Below, piece after piece: positions 21,290 through 31,805 of a DNA stretch of 64,000 nucleotides. Each line of letters begins with the position of its first letter. Within the stretch, counting starts at the first letter, position 1. A model generated the notes under the pieces. The model saw nothing but the letters and a program-made list of their open reading frames with translations, searched no databases and was not told where the DNA came from. Both the position numbers and the translations under genes were made by a program. The DNA lies in assembly GCF_036327475.1 (NCBI RefSeq), contig NZ_CP132913.1:1488001-1552000 (forward strand), given 5' to 3'. The DNA comes from G036327475 sp036327475 (GTDB lineage Bacteria; Pseudomonadota; Gammaproteobacteria; Enterobacterales; Enterobacteriaceae).

Positions 21290-23975
21290 ATGCACCTCCT
21301 CGCAGCAGGTTGTGTGAGTTATCGGGAGGCTGGAGGAGTTCACGATATGTTGTGCGATTCTACGCACGAGAAGGACAACTGCGGCTTTGGCCTGATTGCC
21401 CATATAAATGGCGAGCCCAGCCATAAGGTCGTACGCACTGTTATTCATGCGCTGATCCGTATGCAACATCGTGGTGCGATCCCGGTCGACGGCAAAACCG
21501 GTGATGCCCGCAATTTGCTTTGCAAAACTTGATCGCTTCTATCGTATGGCGGCGCAGGAACGCGGATGGCGGCTAAAACTACTCCATCGGCATGATGTTC
21601 CTGAGCTAGGATGAAGAGGAAGCTCGCACCAAGCTCGCCGTATCGTGGAAGAAGAGATGTATCAAGAGACGCTGTCCATAGTTGGGCAATAGCGGTGTCT
21701 TCACCGCCGCGTATCGAGCAAATTTTCGCTAACGCCCCTGCCAGCTGGCGCTAGCACGATAATGAAGCTCTGCTTGTATGGGGCGCGCCGCCGCATCGAA
21801 AGCGCGTCACCGACGACAGTTTCTACGTCTGTAACGTCTGTAATCTGTCCAATTTGGTGATCGTGTATAAAGACCTCTGCGTACGGCGGACCTGCCGTGC
21901 TTTTATCTCGACTTGGCGGATTTGCGGCCAGAATCGACCATCTGCCCGTTCCATTGGTGCTTTCAACCAACATCGTGCCGCGCTGGCCGCTGGCCCAGCC
22001 ATGCCGTTACTTTGGCCATAATAAATACTACTACCGGTAACCGGCAGTGAGACGCGCCCCCATCAGCTGAAGCTGAAAACGCCTCTGATCCGCGATTTGC
22101 AAGATGCCGCGCCGTTCGTCAATGAAACCGGATGCGGACTCCAGTTCGCTAGGTAATATGCTGGGGGTGTTTTTAAACGGCGCGATGGATCTCATCAGCG
22201 AGCCTGTGGGTGCCGCCAGCCTGGCAGAACACCCGGAATATGGATCCCGAGCTGCGCGCCTTTTCGACTTTAACTCGATGCATCTCGATGCATATGGAGC
22301 CCTGGGATAGTTCGGCCTGTCTGGCATGTCCGATGCTCTCTTCGCTGCTTGTAACCCGGATCGTAACGGCCTGCGCCAGGCGCACTACGTCATTACCACC
22401 GATAAGCTCATCACCTTCGCCTGCGGATCGGTATATGGGACTACTCAACCAGACGAAATCGTGGAAAAGGTCGCATCAGCCCCGGCGGACTGATGGCAAT
22501 GGACATCACCAGCGGGCGCATTCTGCACTCAAAACTGATAACGATCTCAAAAGCCGCTCCCTTCCGCAACGTGCACTACCTCACGCCGTTCGAAGATCTG
22601 CCGGACAATCAGGTTGGGTTCCGCGCGAAAAACAGTTCGGGTATATTTTGAAGAGCTAGACGCCATCGCGCGCGTGCTGGGGGAAGAGAAGCCACCTGGT
22701 CAATGGGCGAGATACGCCGTTCGCCGTGCTTCCCAGCCGACCATAAGTGATTTATGACTGTTTCCGCCAGCAGTTTGCTTAGGTGATCAATCCGCCTATC
22801 TCGTTGCGCGAGGCCCAGGTGATGTCCTGGTCACCTGCATCAGCCGTAATATGTTTAGCGAAGCGGAAGGTTAAGCGTACTGTTTGGCGTTCAAATCGCC
22901 CATTTTACTCTATTCTGACACTTTACTCAGCTCGCGATGCAGGCTGTAGATCACTATCGCGCCAACAAGCTTGATATTACCTTTAAGCCGACGCAGGCGC
23001 GCCTGCACGACACGATCTTAGGCTCACAGTGTACTGGTACTGACCGACCGCGCCATCTCCAGGGCCGCATACCGGTGCCGACGCCGATGGTAGCGGGGCC
23101 ATCCATCACTCGCCAGGTGGAAAAAACATGCGCTGCGATGCCAACTTGATTGTTGAACCTGCCAGCGCCAGCGATCCGCACCACTTTGGGGTGCTGCTGG
23201 GCTTCGTCGCCGGGAAAGCTTGGCCGGGATGGTGGATAACGGTGCCATCGAGAAAGATGATCGTACGGATATGCTGAACTTCCAATAAGGGGTTGTACAA
23301 GATCATGTACAAATAGGCATTTCTACCGTCGTCTCGTGCCGCTGCTCAAAGCCGTTTGAAGCGGTAGGCCTAACAGAATCTGTGCTTCCATGGCGTAGTT
23401 AGCCGTATCGGTGGTGCCAACTTTAGCGATTTCGAGCCGGATTTACTGAACATGTCGAAACGAGCCTGGCTGAAACGCAAAACCCTCGACAGGGGTCGGC
23501 GTTGAAATACGTCTGAAAGAATATCACGCCTACAATCCTAATGTGGTGCGCACTCTACAACAGGCTGTACAGAGCGGCGATAGGCAAGATATCGTCAGTA
23601 TACCGATCTGGTAACCAGTGGCCAGTCGCGACGCCACAAGATTTGCTGCCACTGAAGCCTAACGGTCGAGTGGTCGCATTGGGTCAGGTTAAGCTAGCCG
23701 AAACGCCATTTAAACGGTTCGACACCGCCGCGATGTCCACCGACACGCTCAACCCAAAGGCCCACGAGTCACTGGCCTAGGCCATGAATGGGCTTAGCGG
23801 TTTCTCCAACTTCGACAAGGTTAGCCATTCACGAAGAGCATCACCTGCGTGGGCTGATAACCGAACACATTCATCTGACCGACTCCCACCGTAGCGAGGA
23901 GCTGCCGGCCAATTGGCGGGTTTGGGCTGACCGCTGCGCGCTGGTGAAGCAAAACAAGCGATGTGAAAGTGTTGC
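21290..23975 (+). pseudogene. gltB: Glutamate synthase large subunit, broken
   Basis: GltB moves the glutamine amide nitrogen to 2-oxoglutarate. DNCGFGLIAHINGEPSHKVVR (with the nucleophile Cys), ALIRMQHRGAI, LNFDFNSMHMEPW-like sequence, LDITF, and FKRFDTAAMS are readable in family order. Many frameshifts occur, and the synthase and FMN/iron-sulphur region (over 500 codons) is deleted between AMNGLSG near 23800 and AIHEEHHLRGLITEHI near 23830. The end is fused by a further deletion to gltD. Confidence 0.9.
22274..22293. repeat. 10-bp tandem duplication in gltB remnant
   Basis: ctcgatgcat occurs twice head to tail within the FNSMHM region. Confidence 0.85.
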
Positions 23976-25185
23976 TCTGACTCGCAGTCCAAAGCGCGGG
24001 CGGACCGTCATCTCTCCTGCGGCAACCCTTACTGTGAATGGAAATGTCCGGTCCACAACCACATTCCGAAACTGAGCTTTCGCACTAGACCAACAGTCTA
24101 CCGGAAGTGTACGGACGCGTCTTCCAGCAGGACAGGTTGAGTGAGGGCCTCTGGACGCTCAACGATAAGTTCGGCACGGTCACTATCAGCAATATTGAAC
24201 GCTATATTAACGACAAAACCATAAAACCATTGAAATGGGCTGGAAACCTCGCGTTGCCAGCGTCGTTCCCACTGAAAAACGGGTAACGATTATCAAATCG
24301 GTGGCTTATTGACCTTCGACATCCGTGCCTTTAAGCCGGAAAGGGGTGATAAAGCGCCGCGAAATCTTTAGCGACACAGGTATTTGGTTCCCATTGAATA
24401 CCGAAATCGGTCAAGATGTGCAGTTGGGCGATCTGTTCGGAGAATGCGATGCGGTGTTCTTTGGCGTCGGTACCTATCCGATGTGAGGCGGTTTTGGCAA
24501 TGACGACGCGCCTGACGTGTATAACACGTTGCGCCAATACCCGTGAAACTGATGGGCTGCGGCAACCCCGCCGAAGTGTCCTATGTCAACATGAGCGGGG
24601 AAACAGTGGCTGTGCTGGGCGGAGGCGATACCGCCATGGACTGTGTCAGGACCTCTATTCGTCACGGCGGCCAGCCAGGTTGTCTGCGTCTGTCGTCGCG
24701 ATGAGGAAAACATGCCCGGCTCATGCCGTGAGGTAAAACTCGCGCGAGGAAGGGTGGAGTTCATGTTGAATCTACAGCCGGTAAGTATCGAGGTGGTCGC
24801 AGATGGCCGGACCTGCGGCGTGAAAATAGCCCCTACCGCCATGGGCGCGCCAGATGCCCATGGACGCCGACGCGCAGAAATCGTTGCGGGCTCTGAGCAT
24901 ATTCTTGATGCCGATGCGGTGGTAGTCACCTTCGGCTTCCGTCCGAACACATGAGCTGACTGGCCAATTTCAGCGTTGAACTGGACAACCAAGGTCGGAT
25001 CATGACGCCGGAACACGGAGAGGCCGCCTTTCAGGCTAGCAATCCCTAGCAATCCGAACTAGCAATCCGAATATCCTCGCCGGCGGCGATGCGGTGCGCG
25101 GCTCTGATCTGGTAGCCACCGCCATTGCTGAAAGGCATAAAGAGATCGAAGAAGAGGTCGAAGCATCACGTTACCTGGAAGTGTA
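23976..25185 (+). pseudogene. gltD: Glutamate synthase small subunit, broken
   Basis: GltD supplies electrons from NADPH through iron-sulphur clusters and FAD. It begins abruptly at about codon 35 (KARADRHLSCGNPYCEWKCPVHNHIP, cluster cysteines present) because the gltB end and gltD start are deleted. Later IERYINDK, LGGGDTAMDCVRTS, CRRDEENMPGS, RRRAEIVAGSEHI and GGDAVRGSDLV follow in several frames. Two TAA/TGA stops and a triplicated ctagcaatcc motif (25036-25071) add damage. Confidence 0.9.
25036..25071. repeat. Three tandem copies of a 10/13-bp unit in gltD remnant
   Basis: ctagcaatcc, then ctagcaatccgaa twice, directly adjacent. A single copy corresponds to the ASNP codons of GltD. Confidence 0.9.
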
Positions 25186-25389
25186 AGCGCTTCCATTCAC
25201 GCTAGGGCCAAAGACACACGCCGATCCCGCCGCAATACCAGGACGGCGTCTTGTTGTGTGGCTTGAAGCCGGCGTGTTTCTGGTAAAATCGGTAAGGTAG
25301 GCCAAGCTGCAAATCGGCGGCCTTGGGCTGGTAGAGCCGTAACGTCGTCGAGCAAGTACTTCGCCACGCGCAATGAAGGACGGCCAGCG

Positions 25390-25735
25390 CCAGTCGCTCG
25401 TATGCTATTGTTATATCGGGCTCAAACATCGTGCCGGCACCGTTTCACGGGCGCAAATCACCAGCACAGCCGCCATCAGCACTACCATCTGACACGAAAC
25501 CCCGCTAAAGTGGGCGTTAAATTGCGCTCACTATTGCTCAGCGCCAAATTCGTCACCGCGCGCGGCGCAATACTGAGCACGATTTGCCCGGCATGGGCAA
25601 ATTCTATCGGCACCGTCACATCATCCACGTCGACATTCACCATGGGCTGAGGCGTCAGCTGATTATCAAACAACTGCTCGTAAACGCCCGTAGCAAGCAA
25701 GGCCGACTCGGCGAAAGCTGAGTTACTTACACCCC
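25390..25735 (-). pseudogene. sspB: ClpXP adaptor SspB, broken
   Basis: SspB delivers ssrA-tagged proteins to ClpXP. YEQLFDNQLTPQPMVNVDVDD, VPIEFAHAGQIVLSIAPRAVTNL and AAVLVICARE are close to E. coli SspB residues 15-110, but the frame is lost after about 70 codons and the acidic linker with its ClpX-binding tail is gone. It directly follows sspA, its usual operon partner. Confidence 0.85.
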
Positions 25736-25748
25736 CTTACTCTTGGAT

Positions 25749-26378
25749 CTATAGGCGCATTTCCCGTTCGGCATCAGTCAGCGAGGCCAGGAAGGCATCG
25801 CGTTCAAATACGCGCGTCATATACCCTTTCAGCTCTTTGGCGCCCGCGCCGGCCAGTTCAATGCCCGGCTGTGGCAAACGCCACAGCAGCGGCGCAAGGT
25901 AGCAATCCACTAGGCTGAACTCTTCGCTCATGAAAAACGGCGCTTCGTTGAACACCGGCGCCATCACCAGCAGCTCCTCGCGCAGCTGCCGGCGCGCGTT
26001 ATCCGCTTCGCTGCCGCTGCTTTGCTCGATTTTGCGCATCAGCGTGTACCAATCGTTCTCGATGCGGTGCATCATCAGGCGGCTGGTGCCGCGCGCTACA
26101 GGGTACACCGGCATCAGCGGCGGATGAGGGAACCGTTCATCTAAGTATTCCATGATAATGCGTGACTCGTAAAGCGTCAGTTCGCGATCGACCAGCGTCG
26201 GCACGGTGCGGTAGGGGTTGAGGTCAATCAGGTCTTGCGGCAGATTATCCATCTCAACCTGCTCAATTTCGACACTTACCCCCTTTTCTGCCAGCACGAT
26301 GCGCACTTGATGGCTAGAAATGTCGGTCGTGCCGGAAAATAGCGTCATCACCGAACGTTTATTGGCAGCGACAGCCAT
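25749..26378 (-). CDS. sspA: Stringent starvation protein A
   Basis: SspA is an RNA-polymerase-associated protein with a glutathione-S-transferase fold that lacks GST activity. It lowers H-NS levels and supports stationary-phase acid tolerance and phage P1 late transcription. The chosen start gives MAVAANKRSVMTLFSG, 209 residues against 212 in E. coli. The thioredoxin-like half includes SSHQVRIVLAEKGV, NPYRTVPTLVDRELTLYESRIIMEYLDERFPHPPL near 55-90; the helical half includes SLVDCYLAPLLWRLP near 160. The conserved surface P-H-P patch (residues about 84-86) is intact. Its former partner sspB is dead. Confidence 0.95.
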   Translation of the reverse strand: MAVAANKRSVMTLFSGTTDISSHQVRIVLAEKGVSVEIEQVEMDNLPQDLIDLNPYRTVPTLVDRELTLYESRIIMEYLDERFPHPPLMPVYPVARGTSRLMMHRIENDWYTLMRKIEQSSGSEADNARRQLREELLVMAPVFNEAPFFMSEEFSLVDCYLAPLLWRLPQPGIELAGAGAKELKGYMTRVFERDAFLASLTDAEREMRL

Positions 26379-26674
26379 GAAAACCTCCAAGTTTATTGAG
26401 AAATACCGCGAATAACACTAACCCAGGGTTATTTTCCTGATTTGTCCGCCGTTGCCCCATAGCACCTTGCCCGCTACAACCTGGCCTGGAAAGTCTGCAG
26501 CCGGTCGACAAAACGCCAGCCAAGTAAACAGGTAATATAAGCACTAGCTAGTTTATCAGATTTTGCTTGTTTTTTTGGGATATGGCAAATCAGCGTGAAT
26601 AACTAGCCGCGGTTGATATTCCAGGCGGGTCGTGACGCAATAAATAAAAAGCTGTGGAAATGAATCCTATGAAG

Positions 26675-27067
26675 TTAACGTTTCGAGAACTGCGGACGAC
26701 GGCGTGCTTTACGCAGACCGACTTTCTTACGTTCAACCTGACGGGCATCACGGGTAACAAAACCAGCCTTGTGCAGATTGGCGCGCAGCGTTTCGTCATA
26801 TTTCATCAGTGCACGGGCGAGACCGTGGCGAATGGCGCCTGCCTGACCGGAGATGCCGCCACCTTTAACGGTGATGTACAGATCCAATTTGCTCACCATG
26901 CCGACCAGCTCCAGAGGTTGGCGAACGACCATGCGGGCGGTTTCGCGACCAAAGTACTGATCCAGATTACGCTGGTTAATAACGATGTTGCCGCTGCCCG
27001 CCTTAACGAAGACGCGAGCGGAAGAGCTCTTACGGCGACCAGTGCCGTAATATTGATTTACAGCCAT
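26675..27067 (-). CDS. rpsI: 30S ribosomal protein S9
   Basis: S9 sits in the head of the small subunit, its C-terminal tail reaching the P-site tRNA. The 130-residue length equals E. coli. GTGRRKSSSARVFV near residue 8, FGRETARMVVRQPL near 39, GGGISGQAGAIRHGLARAL near 66 and the terminal KKVGLRKARRRPQFSKR tail are all present. It follows rplM by 15 bases, the universal L13-S9 operon. Confidence 0.98.
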   Translation of the reverse strand: MAVNQYYGTGRRKSSSARVFVKAGSGNIVINQRNLDQYFGRETARMVVRQPLELVGMVSKLDLYITVKGGGISGQAGAIRHGLARALMKYDETLRANLHKAGFVTRDARQVERKKVGLRKARRRPQFSKR

Positions 27068-27082
27068 TGCCTATAATCCCGA

Positions 27083-27511
27083 TTAAATGTCCAGAACTTG
27101 TGGGTGCTGTGCCGCGTGGTTGTGCTCGTTGCCGGCGTAAACTTTCAGTTTACGGAACATAGCACGACCGAGCGGGCCTTTTGGCAGCATGCCTTTAACT
27201 GCGATTTCAATCACTCGCTCAGGGCGGCGAGAAATCATCTCTTCAAGGGTCGCTTGTTTGATACCACCAACGTGACCAGTGTAGTGATAGTAGATCTTAT
27301 CGTTACGCCTGTTGCCGGTAACAGCCACCTTATCAGCGTTCAGAACAATGAGATAATCACCGGTATCCACATGCGGCGTATATTCCGCTTTATGTTTGCC
27401 GCGCAGACGACGAGCCAGTTCGGTAGCAAAACGACCAAGTGTTTTCCCTTCAGCATCAACAATATACCAGCCACGTTTGATCATTTCCGGCTTTGCTGTA
27501 AAAGTTTTCAT
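27083..27511 (-). CDS. rplM: 50S ribosomal protein L13
   Basis: L13 is an early-assembly protein of the large subunit. The ATG at 27511 gives MKTFTAKPE and 142 residues, exactly the E. coli length; an upstream in-frame ATG at 27526 is less likely. Motifs WYIVDAEGKTLGRFATELARRLRGKHKAEYTP, DYLIVLNADKVAVTG, and GMLPKGPLGRAMFRKLKVYAG are intact. First gene of the rplM-rpsI operon; the promoter should lie in 27512-27690. Confidence 0.98.
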   Translation of the reverse strand: MKTFTAKPEMIKRGWYIVDAEGKTLGRFATELARRLRGKHKAEYTPHVDTGDYLIVLNADKVAVTGNRRNDKIYYHYTGHVGGIKQATLEEMISRRPERVIEIAVKGMLPKGPLGRAMFRKLKVYAGNEHNHAAQHPQVLDI

Positions 27512-27699
27512 TAAAAGCTTACCCAATTTCAGTTACACGTTGGTACAATGAATAGTTATGAGACCCACACGGCTTCCAGTCTGGAAAACCACCCCTTCGA
27601 GTAGCCGTTGCTCAATTGAAGTTTTAGGAAAAACCTCAATGTAACGTAGGATTGCAAGATTATATAGAAGTCATCCGCAAAGATCGATCATCTTCACGT

Positions 27700-28790
27700 C
27701 ATCAGGGCTGATGCGTCAACCGGAGATATTCCTCGCTTTGCATTTCCTGCAAACGCGACAAGCAGCGCTGGTACTCGAAACGCAGCAACTGCCCCTGATA
27801 GAGCACGGCCATCGGCACACTGGTGGCGACCACCAACTTGACGCGGCGCTCGTAGAATTCATCCACACAGCGCTAAAAATCGGCGGGCGGTATTTTCTCG
27901 TTGCTCATCGGCCGTACATTGTGTAACAGGACGCTATGAAAGAGTTCAGAGAGCACGATATAGTTGTTTTGACTGCGCGCGACACCGCACAGATCGGCGA
28001 AATCTAGCGCACCACTCCGTCGGTCACGCCCAGAGTCGGTAGCAGCCGATGATTGATCCAGCGCTGGGGGTCGCCCTCAAGCGCGAGATGTTTCCCCGTC
28101 AGGGCGCTGACATCCACGCTATCGCCCTGTCCGTCTTGTCGCCGATTGGCGGCCACAAACTAGCCTGCATCAAGGTGCGCAGCCAGTAATCGATGCCGGC
28201 ATCGATACTCATCACTTCGCAATGGCGTTTAATAAGTTCTATGGCCGTCAGGAGACGCGTGCGCTATAACCCGTTGTGGTAAAGATCGTCCGGCGAAATA
28301 TTGGAGGTGGTCACAAGCGTAATGCCGCGGGCAAACAGTACCTGCATCAGGGTACCAAGCAGCACCGCGTCGGTCTAGGCCTTGAAGCCGTCGGCAATGA
28401 TCTCCAGCGGACCCTGGTGCCCCTGGAGGACAGGTCATCTCTTCATGCACCCGCAGCATAAAACGGTGGAAATGCAGCCGCAGTTCACGCTCACTGTGCA
28501 GGCTGCGATAAAATAAATCAATCAGCCAGGTCTTGCCTCTGCCTACCCCGCCCCACATATATAGTCCCTGGACCGGCTCGTCCGTTGCGCGCTTACCCTT
28601 GCTAAGCCATTTTGCCAGCAGGCGTAACACCGAGGGCCGCTGGTGGCGGCGTGTTGCACCGCGCCAAACTGCTGGTGGATCCGGTCCAGCCGGGCAATGG
28701 CAGCGGCCTGGACGTCATCAGGCTGGTATTCCCCTTGCGCAAGCATCTGCTGACAAAGGGACAGGGTGAGGTGACCTGAATGTGACTGAC
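27700..28790 (-). pseudogene. zapE: Division ATPase ZapE, broken
   Basis: ZapE is an AAA-type ATPase that acts on the Z-ring during stress. The Walker A region YMWGGVGRGKTW and LHFHRFMLRVHEE are intact, and the C-terminal DEFYERRVKLVVA and LQEMQSEEYL are readable. Frameshifts follow the Walker A motif and a stop precedes DEFYERR. It lies upstream of and divergent from zapG, as in E. coli. Confidence 0.9.
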
Positions 28791-28988
28791 GTTCCCTGAA
28801 TGAACGTGAAAGGCAAAAGCGCGTGCCACACATCCTAAGCAGCGGCGCGGTCGAATGCCATCGCCCCGCGCCCAAGCTGGTAACCCGTCGTCACACGCTC
28901 CGGTTCCACTGATGGCGCGTTACCGGCTATAGTAAAGGTAACTGTGTATTAAACCCTACGGGACAACGAAGTCAAAACAGGAGCCATT

Positions 28989-29441
28989 ATGACCTGGGAA
29001 TATACGCTGGTTGGATTGGTGGCGGGCATTATCATCGGCGCGGTCGCCATGCGGTTTGGCAATCGTAAACTGCGTCAGCAGCAAACACTTGAGCACGAGC
29101 TGGAGAAGAGTAAAGCCGAGCTGGACGAGTATAGTGAAGAGCTGACCAGCCATTTCGCCCGCAGCGCCGAATTATTGGACAATATGGCAGACGATTACCG
29201 TCAGTTGTATCAGCATATGGCCAAAAGCTCCAATAGTCTGCTGCCAGAGCAGCGCCGCAAAGATAATCCGTTCCGTTATCGTTTAACCGAAGCGGAAGCG
29301 GACAGCGATCAAATCCTGGCGGAAATGCAGCCGCGGGATTACTCGGAAAGCGCCAGCGGCTTGCTGCGCACTACGCGTGGCTTGCGTGCCAGACCAGCGC
29401 CGCCAGCCGCGTTTTGCCGGCGTCGCGCGCGCCATGGCTGA
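28989..29441 (+). CDS. zapG: Cell envelope/division protein ZapG (YhcB)
   Basis: YhcB/ZapG is an inner-membrane protein with one N-terminal helix (TWEYTLVGLVAGIIIGAVAM) and a long cytoplasmic coiled coil. It coordinates peptidoglycan synthesis, phospholipid supply and division. Residues 1-130 match E. coli closely, including HFARSAELLDNMADDYRQLYQHMAKSS and PRDYSESASGLLR. The last 25 residues (TTRGLRARPAPPAAF and a basic tail) are longer and unlike E. coli, consistent with a late frameshift that replaced the natural end. The core should work. Confidence 0.92.
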   Translation: MTWEYTLVGLVAGIIIGAVAMRFGNRKLRQQQTLEHELEKSKAELDEYSEELTSHFARSAELLDNMADDYRQLYQHMAKSSNSLLPEQRRKDNPFRYRLTEAEADSDQILAEMQPRDYSESASGLLRTTRGLRARPAPPAAFCRRRARHG

Positions 29442-29541
29442 GCTTTTCCGTACCCGGCAGGGTCATAATGGCGATTATGCCACCGTCACCAGGTGGCTGA
29501 AGCAGGGTATCTGATACGAAAACGAGCGAGTTAACGTTACG

Positions 29542-30912
29542 ATGAAAACAACACCTCTATTCAGCATATTGGTTCTCAGTATCTGGCTGAGTCTACTCCC
29601 TTTTTCTGCACCCCTGGCGGCGTTGCCGGCCGAAGTGGCGGGGCAGTCCATGCTCAGTCTGGCGCCGATGCTGACCAAAGTCTTGCCGGCGGTGGTAAGC
29701 GTCCATGTGGAAGGCTATCAACCCATTCGGCGTCCTATGCGGCCAAAGGAATTCAAATACTTCTTCGGTCCAGATACCCCTGGCGGCAACGGTGGAACGC
29801 GTCCGTTTGAAGGGCTGGGGTCAGGGGTCATCATCAACGCCGCGAAGGGTTATGTAATAACCAACAACCATGTGGTTAACGGCGCGGACAAGATCAAAAT
29901 ACAGCTCAATGACGGTCGCGAATTCGACGCCAAGCTGGTAGGGCACGACGAGCAGACCGATCTGGCGCTGCTGCAGTTGCCCTCCCCGAAAAACCTCAGC
30001 GAGGTGACCATGGCCGACTCCGACGCCATTAAGGTCGGCGATTTTGCGATTGCGGTGGGTAACCCGTTCGGCCTCGGGCAGACAGCCACATCAGGTATCG
30101 TATCCGCCCTTGGCCGAAGCGGTCTTAATTTAGATGGCCTGGAAAACTTCATTCAGACCGATGCCTCTATCAACCGCGGCAATTCTGGCGGTGCGCTAGT
30201 TAACCTCAACGGTGAGCTTATCGGCATTAACACCGCCATTCTGGCGCCGGGGGGCGGCAATATCGGCATCGGTTTCGCCATCCCCAGTAATATCGTCAAA
30301 AATCTAAGTCAGCAACTGATTGAATACGGCGAAGTCAAGCGCGGCCAGTTGGGTATTAAGGGTACTGAGCTGACCGCCGATATCGCTAAAGCCTTTAACA
30401 TCGACGCCCAGCGCGGCGCGTTCGTCAGCGAAGTATTGCCGAATTCCGCCGCGGCCAAGGCCGGTATCAAAGCCGGCGATATCATCATCTCAGTGGAAAA
30501 CAAGCCGATTCAGAGTTTCGCCGAACTGCGGGTGAAAGTCGGCACGACCGCCCCAGGTAAAATCGTCAAGCTCGGCCTACTGCACAACGGCAAGCCGCAA
30601 ACGGCGTCGGTAGTCCTGGATGACAGCGCGTCCGCCACCACCAGCGAAGAGATTCTCACTCCGGAGCTGCGGGGAGCCTCTCTGAGTAATGGTCAGTTGA
30701 AAGACGGCACCAAGGGCGTTCAGGTAAAGGATGTGGTGAAAGATTCCCCTGCCGCCGCGATCGGCCTGCAGAAAGGCGATGTGATCGTGGGCCTGAACCG
30801 CGAACGGGTACAAAGCCTAGCACAACTGCGCAAAGTGTTGGACGCCAAACCGGCGGTCATGGCGCTAAATATCGTGCGTGGCGACACGAGTATTTTCCTG
30901 TTACTGCGCTAA
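29542..30912 (+). CDS. degQ: Periplasmic serine protease DegQ
   Basis: DegQ is an HtrA-family protease/chaperone of the periplasm. 456 residues (E. coli 455). A signal peptide covers about residues 1-27 (hydrophobic core LVLSIWLSLLPF). The catalytic triad is complete: His110 in TNNHVVNG, Asp140 in EQTDLALL, Ser215 in RGNSGGAL. Two PDZ domains follow (about 260-345 with GAFVSEVLPNSAAAKAGIKAGD, and 365-455 with DSPAAAIGLQKGD). It has outlived its paralogue degS next door, so it is likely the main local periplasmic quality-control protease. Confidence 0.98.
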   Translation: MKTTPLFSILVLSIWLSLLPFSAPLAALPAEVAGQSMLSLAPMLTKVLPAVVSVHVEGYQPIRRPMRPKEFKYFFGPDTPGGNGGTRPFEGLGSGVIINAAKGYVITNNHVVNGADKIKIQLNDGREFDAKLVGHDEQTDLALLQLPSPKNLSEVTMADSDAIKVGDFAIAVGNPFGLGQTATSGIVSALGRSGLNLDGLENFIQTDASINRGNSGGALVNLNGELIGINTAILAPGGGNIGIGFAIPSNIVKNLSQQLIEYGEVKRGQLGIKGTELTADIAKAFNIDAQRGAFVSEVLPNSAAAKAGIKAGDIIISVENKPIQSFAELRVKVGTTAPGKIVKLGLLHNGKPQTASVVLDDSASATTSEEILTPELRGASLSNGQLKDGTKGVQVKDVVKDSPAAAIGLQKGDVIVGLNRERVQSLAQLRKVLDAKPAVMALNIVRGDTSIFLLLR

Positions 30913-30925
30913 GGGATCAAAAAAG

Positions 30926-30947
30926 GGACGCCGGCGCCGCGGTGTCC
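30926..30947 (+). terminator. Probable terminator after degQ
   Basis: GGACGCC / GGTGTCC stem (one G-U pair) with G+C loop, preceded by an A-run and followed by gttt. It lies 14 bases after the degQ stop. Confidence 0.5.
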
Positions 30948-30955
30948 GTTTAACT

Positions 30956-31650
30956 CATGTTACCATGCTCCTCAAGTTGTTGCGTTCCGTCAAGCATGTC
31001 ATCAACGACGCCGAGCAAATTATCGTCGTGCTGCAGGACTGGCCTGTATACACAGGCGCTGTCGGTCGGTTTAGTCAGTCTGACCGATCTGGCGCTGCTG
31101 AAACGCCAACAACCTGCCGTGATCCCCATCAATCACGACCGACAGCCACATATCAGCGATGTAGTGATGGCGATTTGCAACCCCTACAATCTAGGGTAGA
31201 CGATTACCAAAGCATTTTTAGCGCCATCGGCCGCATCGGTTTTGAGCCCGTCAGAGCGGCAGAATTTCTTGCAAATCGTTATCGTTTGATAAGAGCAATA
31301 ACGGCGAAAGGTATCGGTTTGGCCATTCCAACCGTGCTGACCACCAAGGTGGTGAACAAGCTAATTCGCGATGGTCGAGTGACCCACGGCTATATCGGTA
31401 TCGGTAGCCGTGAAGTAGCGCTGATACACAACGGCGGCGGCCCTCGCGCATTCAAGGCATCATCGTCAATGAAGTGACGCTAGATAGCCCGGCGATGTAG
31501 GCCGGTATTCGGGTGGAAGGTGTGATCCTAAGCGTCAACCATAAGCCAGCCATTTCCGCGATCGAAACGATGGATCAGGTGGCGGAAATTCGTCCAGGAT
31601 CGCGCCGACGCCTTAAACTAAAGCGCTGTGCGCGCATTGCCAGATGCCAG
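30956..31650 (+). pseudogene. degS: Anti-sigma-E protease DegS, broken
   Basis: DegS makes the first cut in RseA to release sigma-E. The N-terminal anchor LLKLLRSV runs directly into KHVINDAEQIIV (catalytic His), a deletion of about 80 codons. LTDLALLK keeps the Asp, but the region that should carry GNSGGALV (catalytic Ser) is deleted. IPTVLTTKVVNKLIRDGRVTHGYIGIGSREVA and PDZ fragments follow. Stops are also present. Confidence 0.9.
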
Positions 31651-31805
31651 AACCGCCGCATGGGGTGACGCCAACGAGCGGCAAGCCGTACGCTCTGATG
31701 CTAATTTGGTGCGCCGTACAGCAGGCGGTAGAGGCGACACCGGCGAGCAACATGTCAATCACTCAAAGCGCTCCGGTGAACACTGCGGCCGGGCACGGCG
31801 GTTGA
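31651..31805. other. degS-murA junction
   Basis: No gene recognised. In E. coli degS is followed by mdh, and murA lies elsewhere, so this short stretch contains the breakpoint of a rearrangement. No insertion sequence remnant is visible. Confidence 0.5.

Noticed and set aside
26654..27514. Plus-strand frames of about 140 codons over rpsI and rplM
   Set aside because: Antisense shadows of two conserved ribosomal protein genes.
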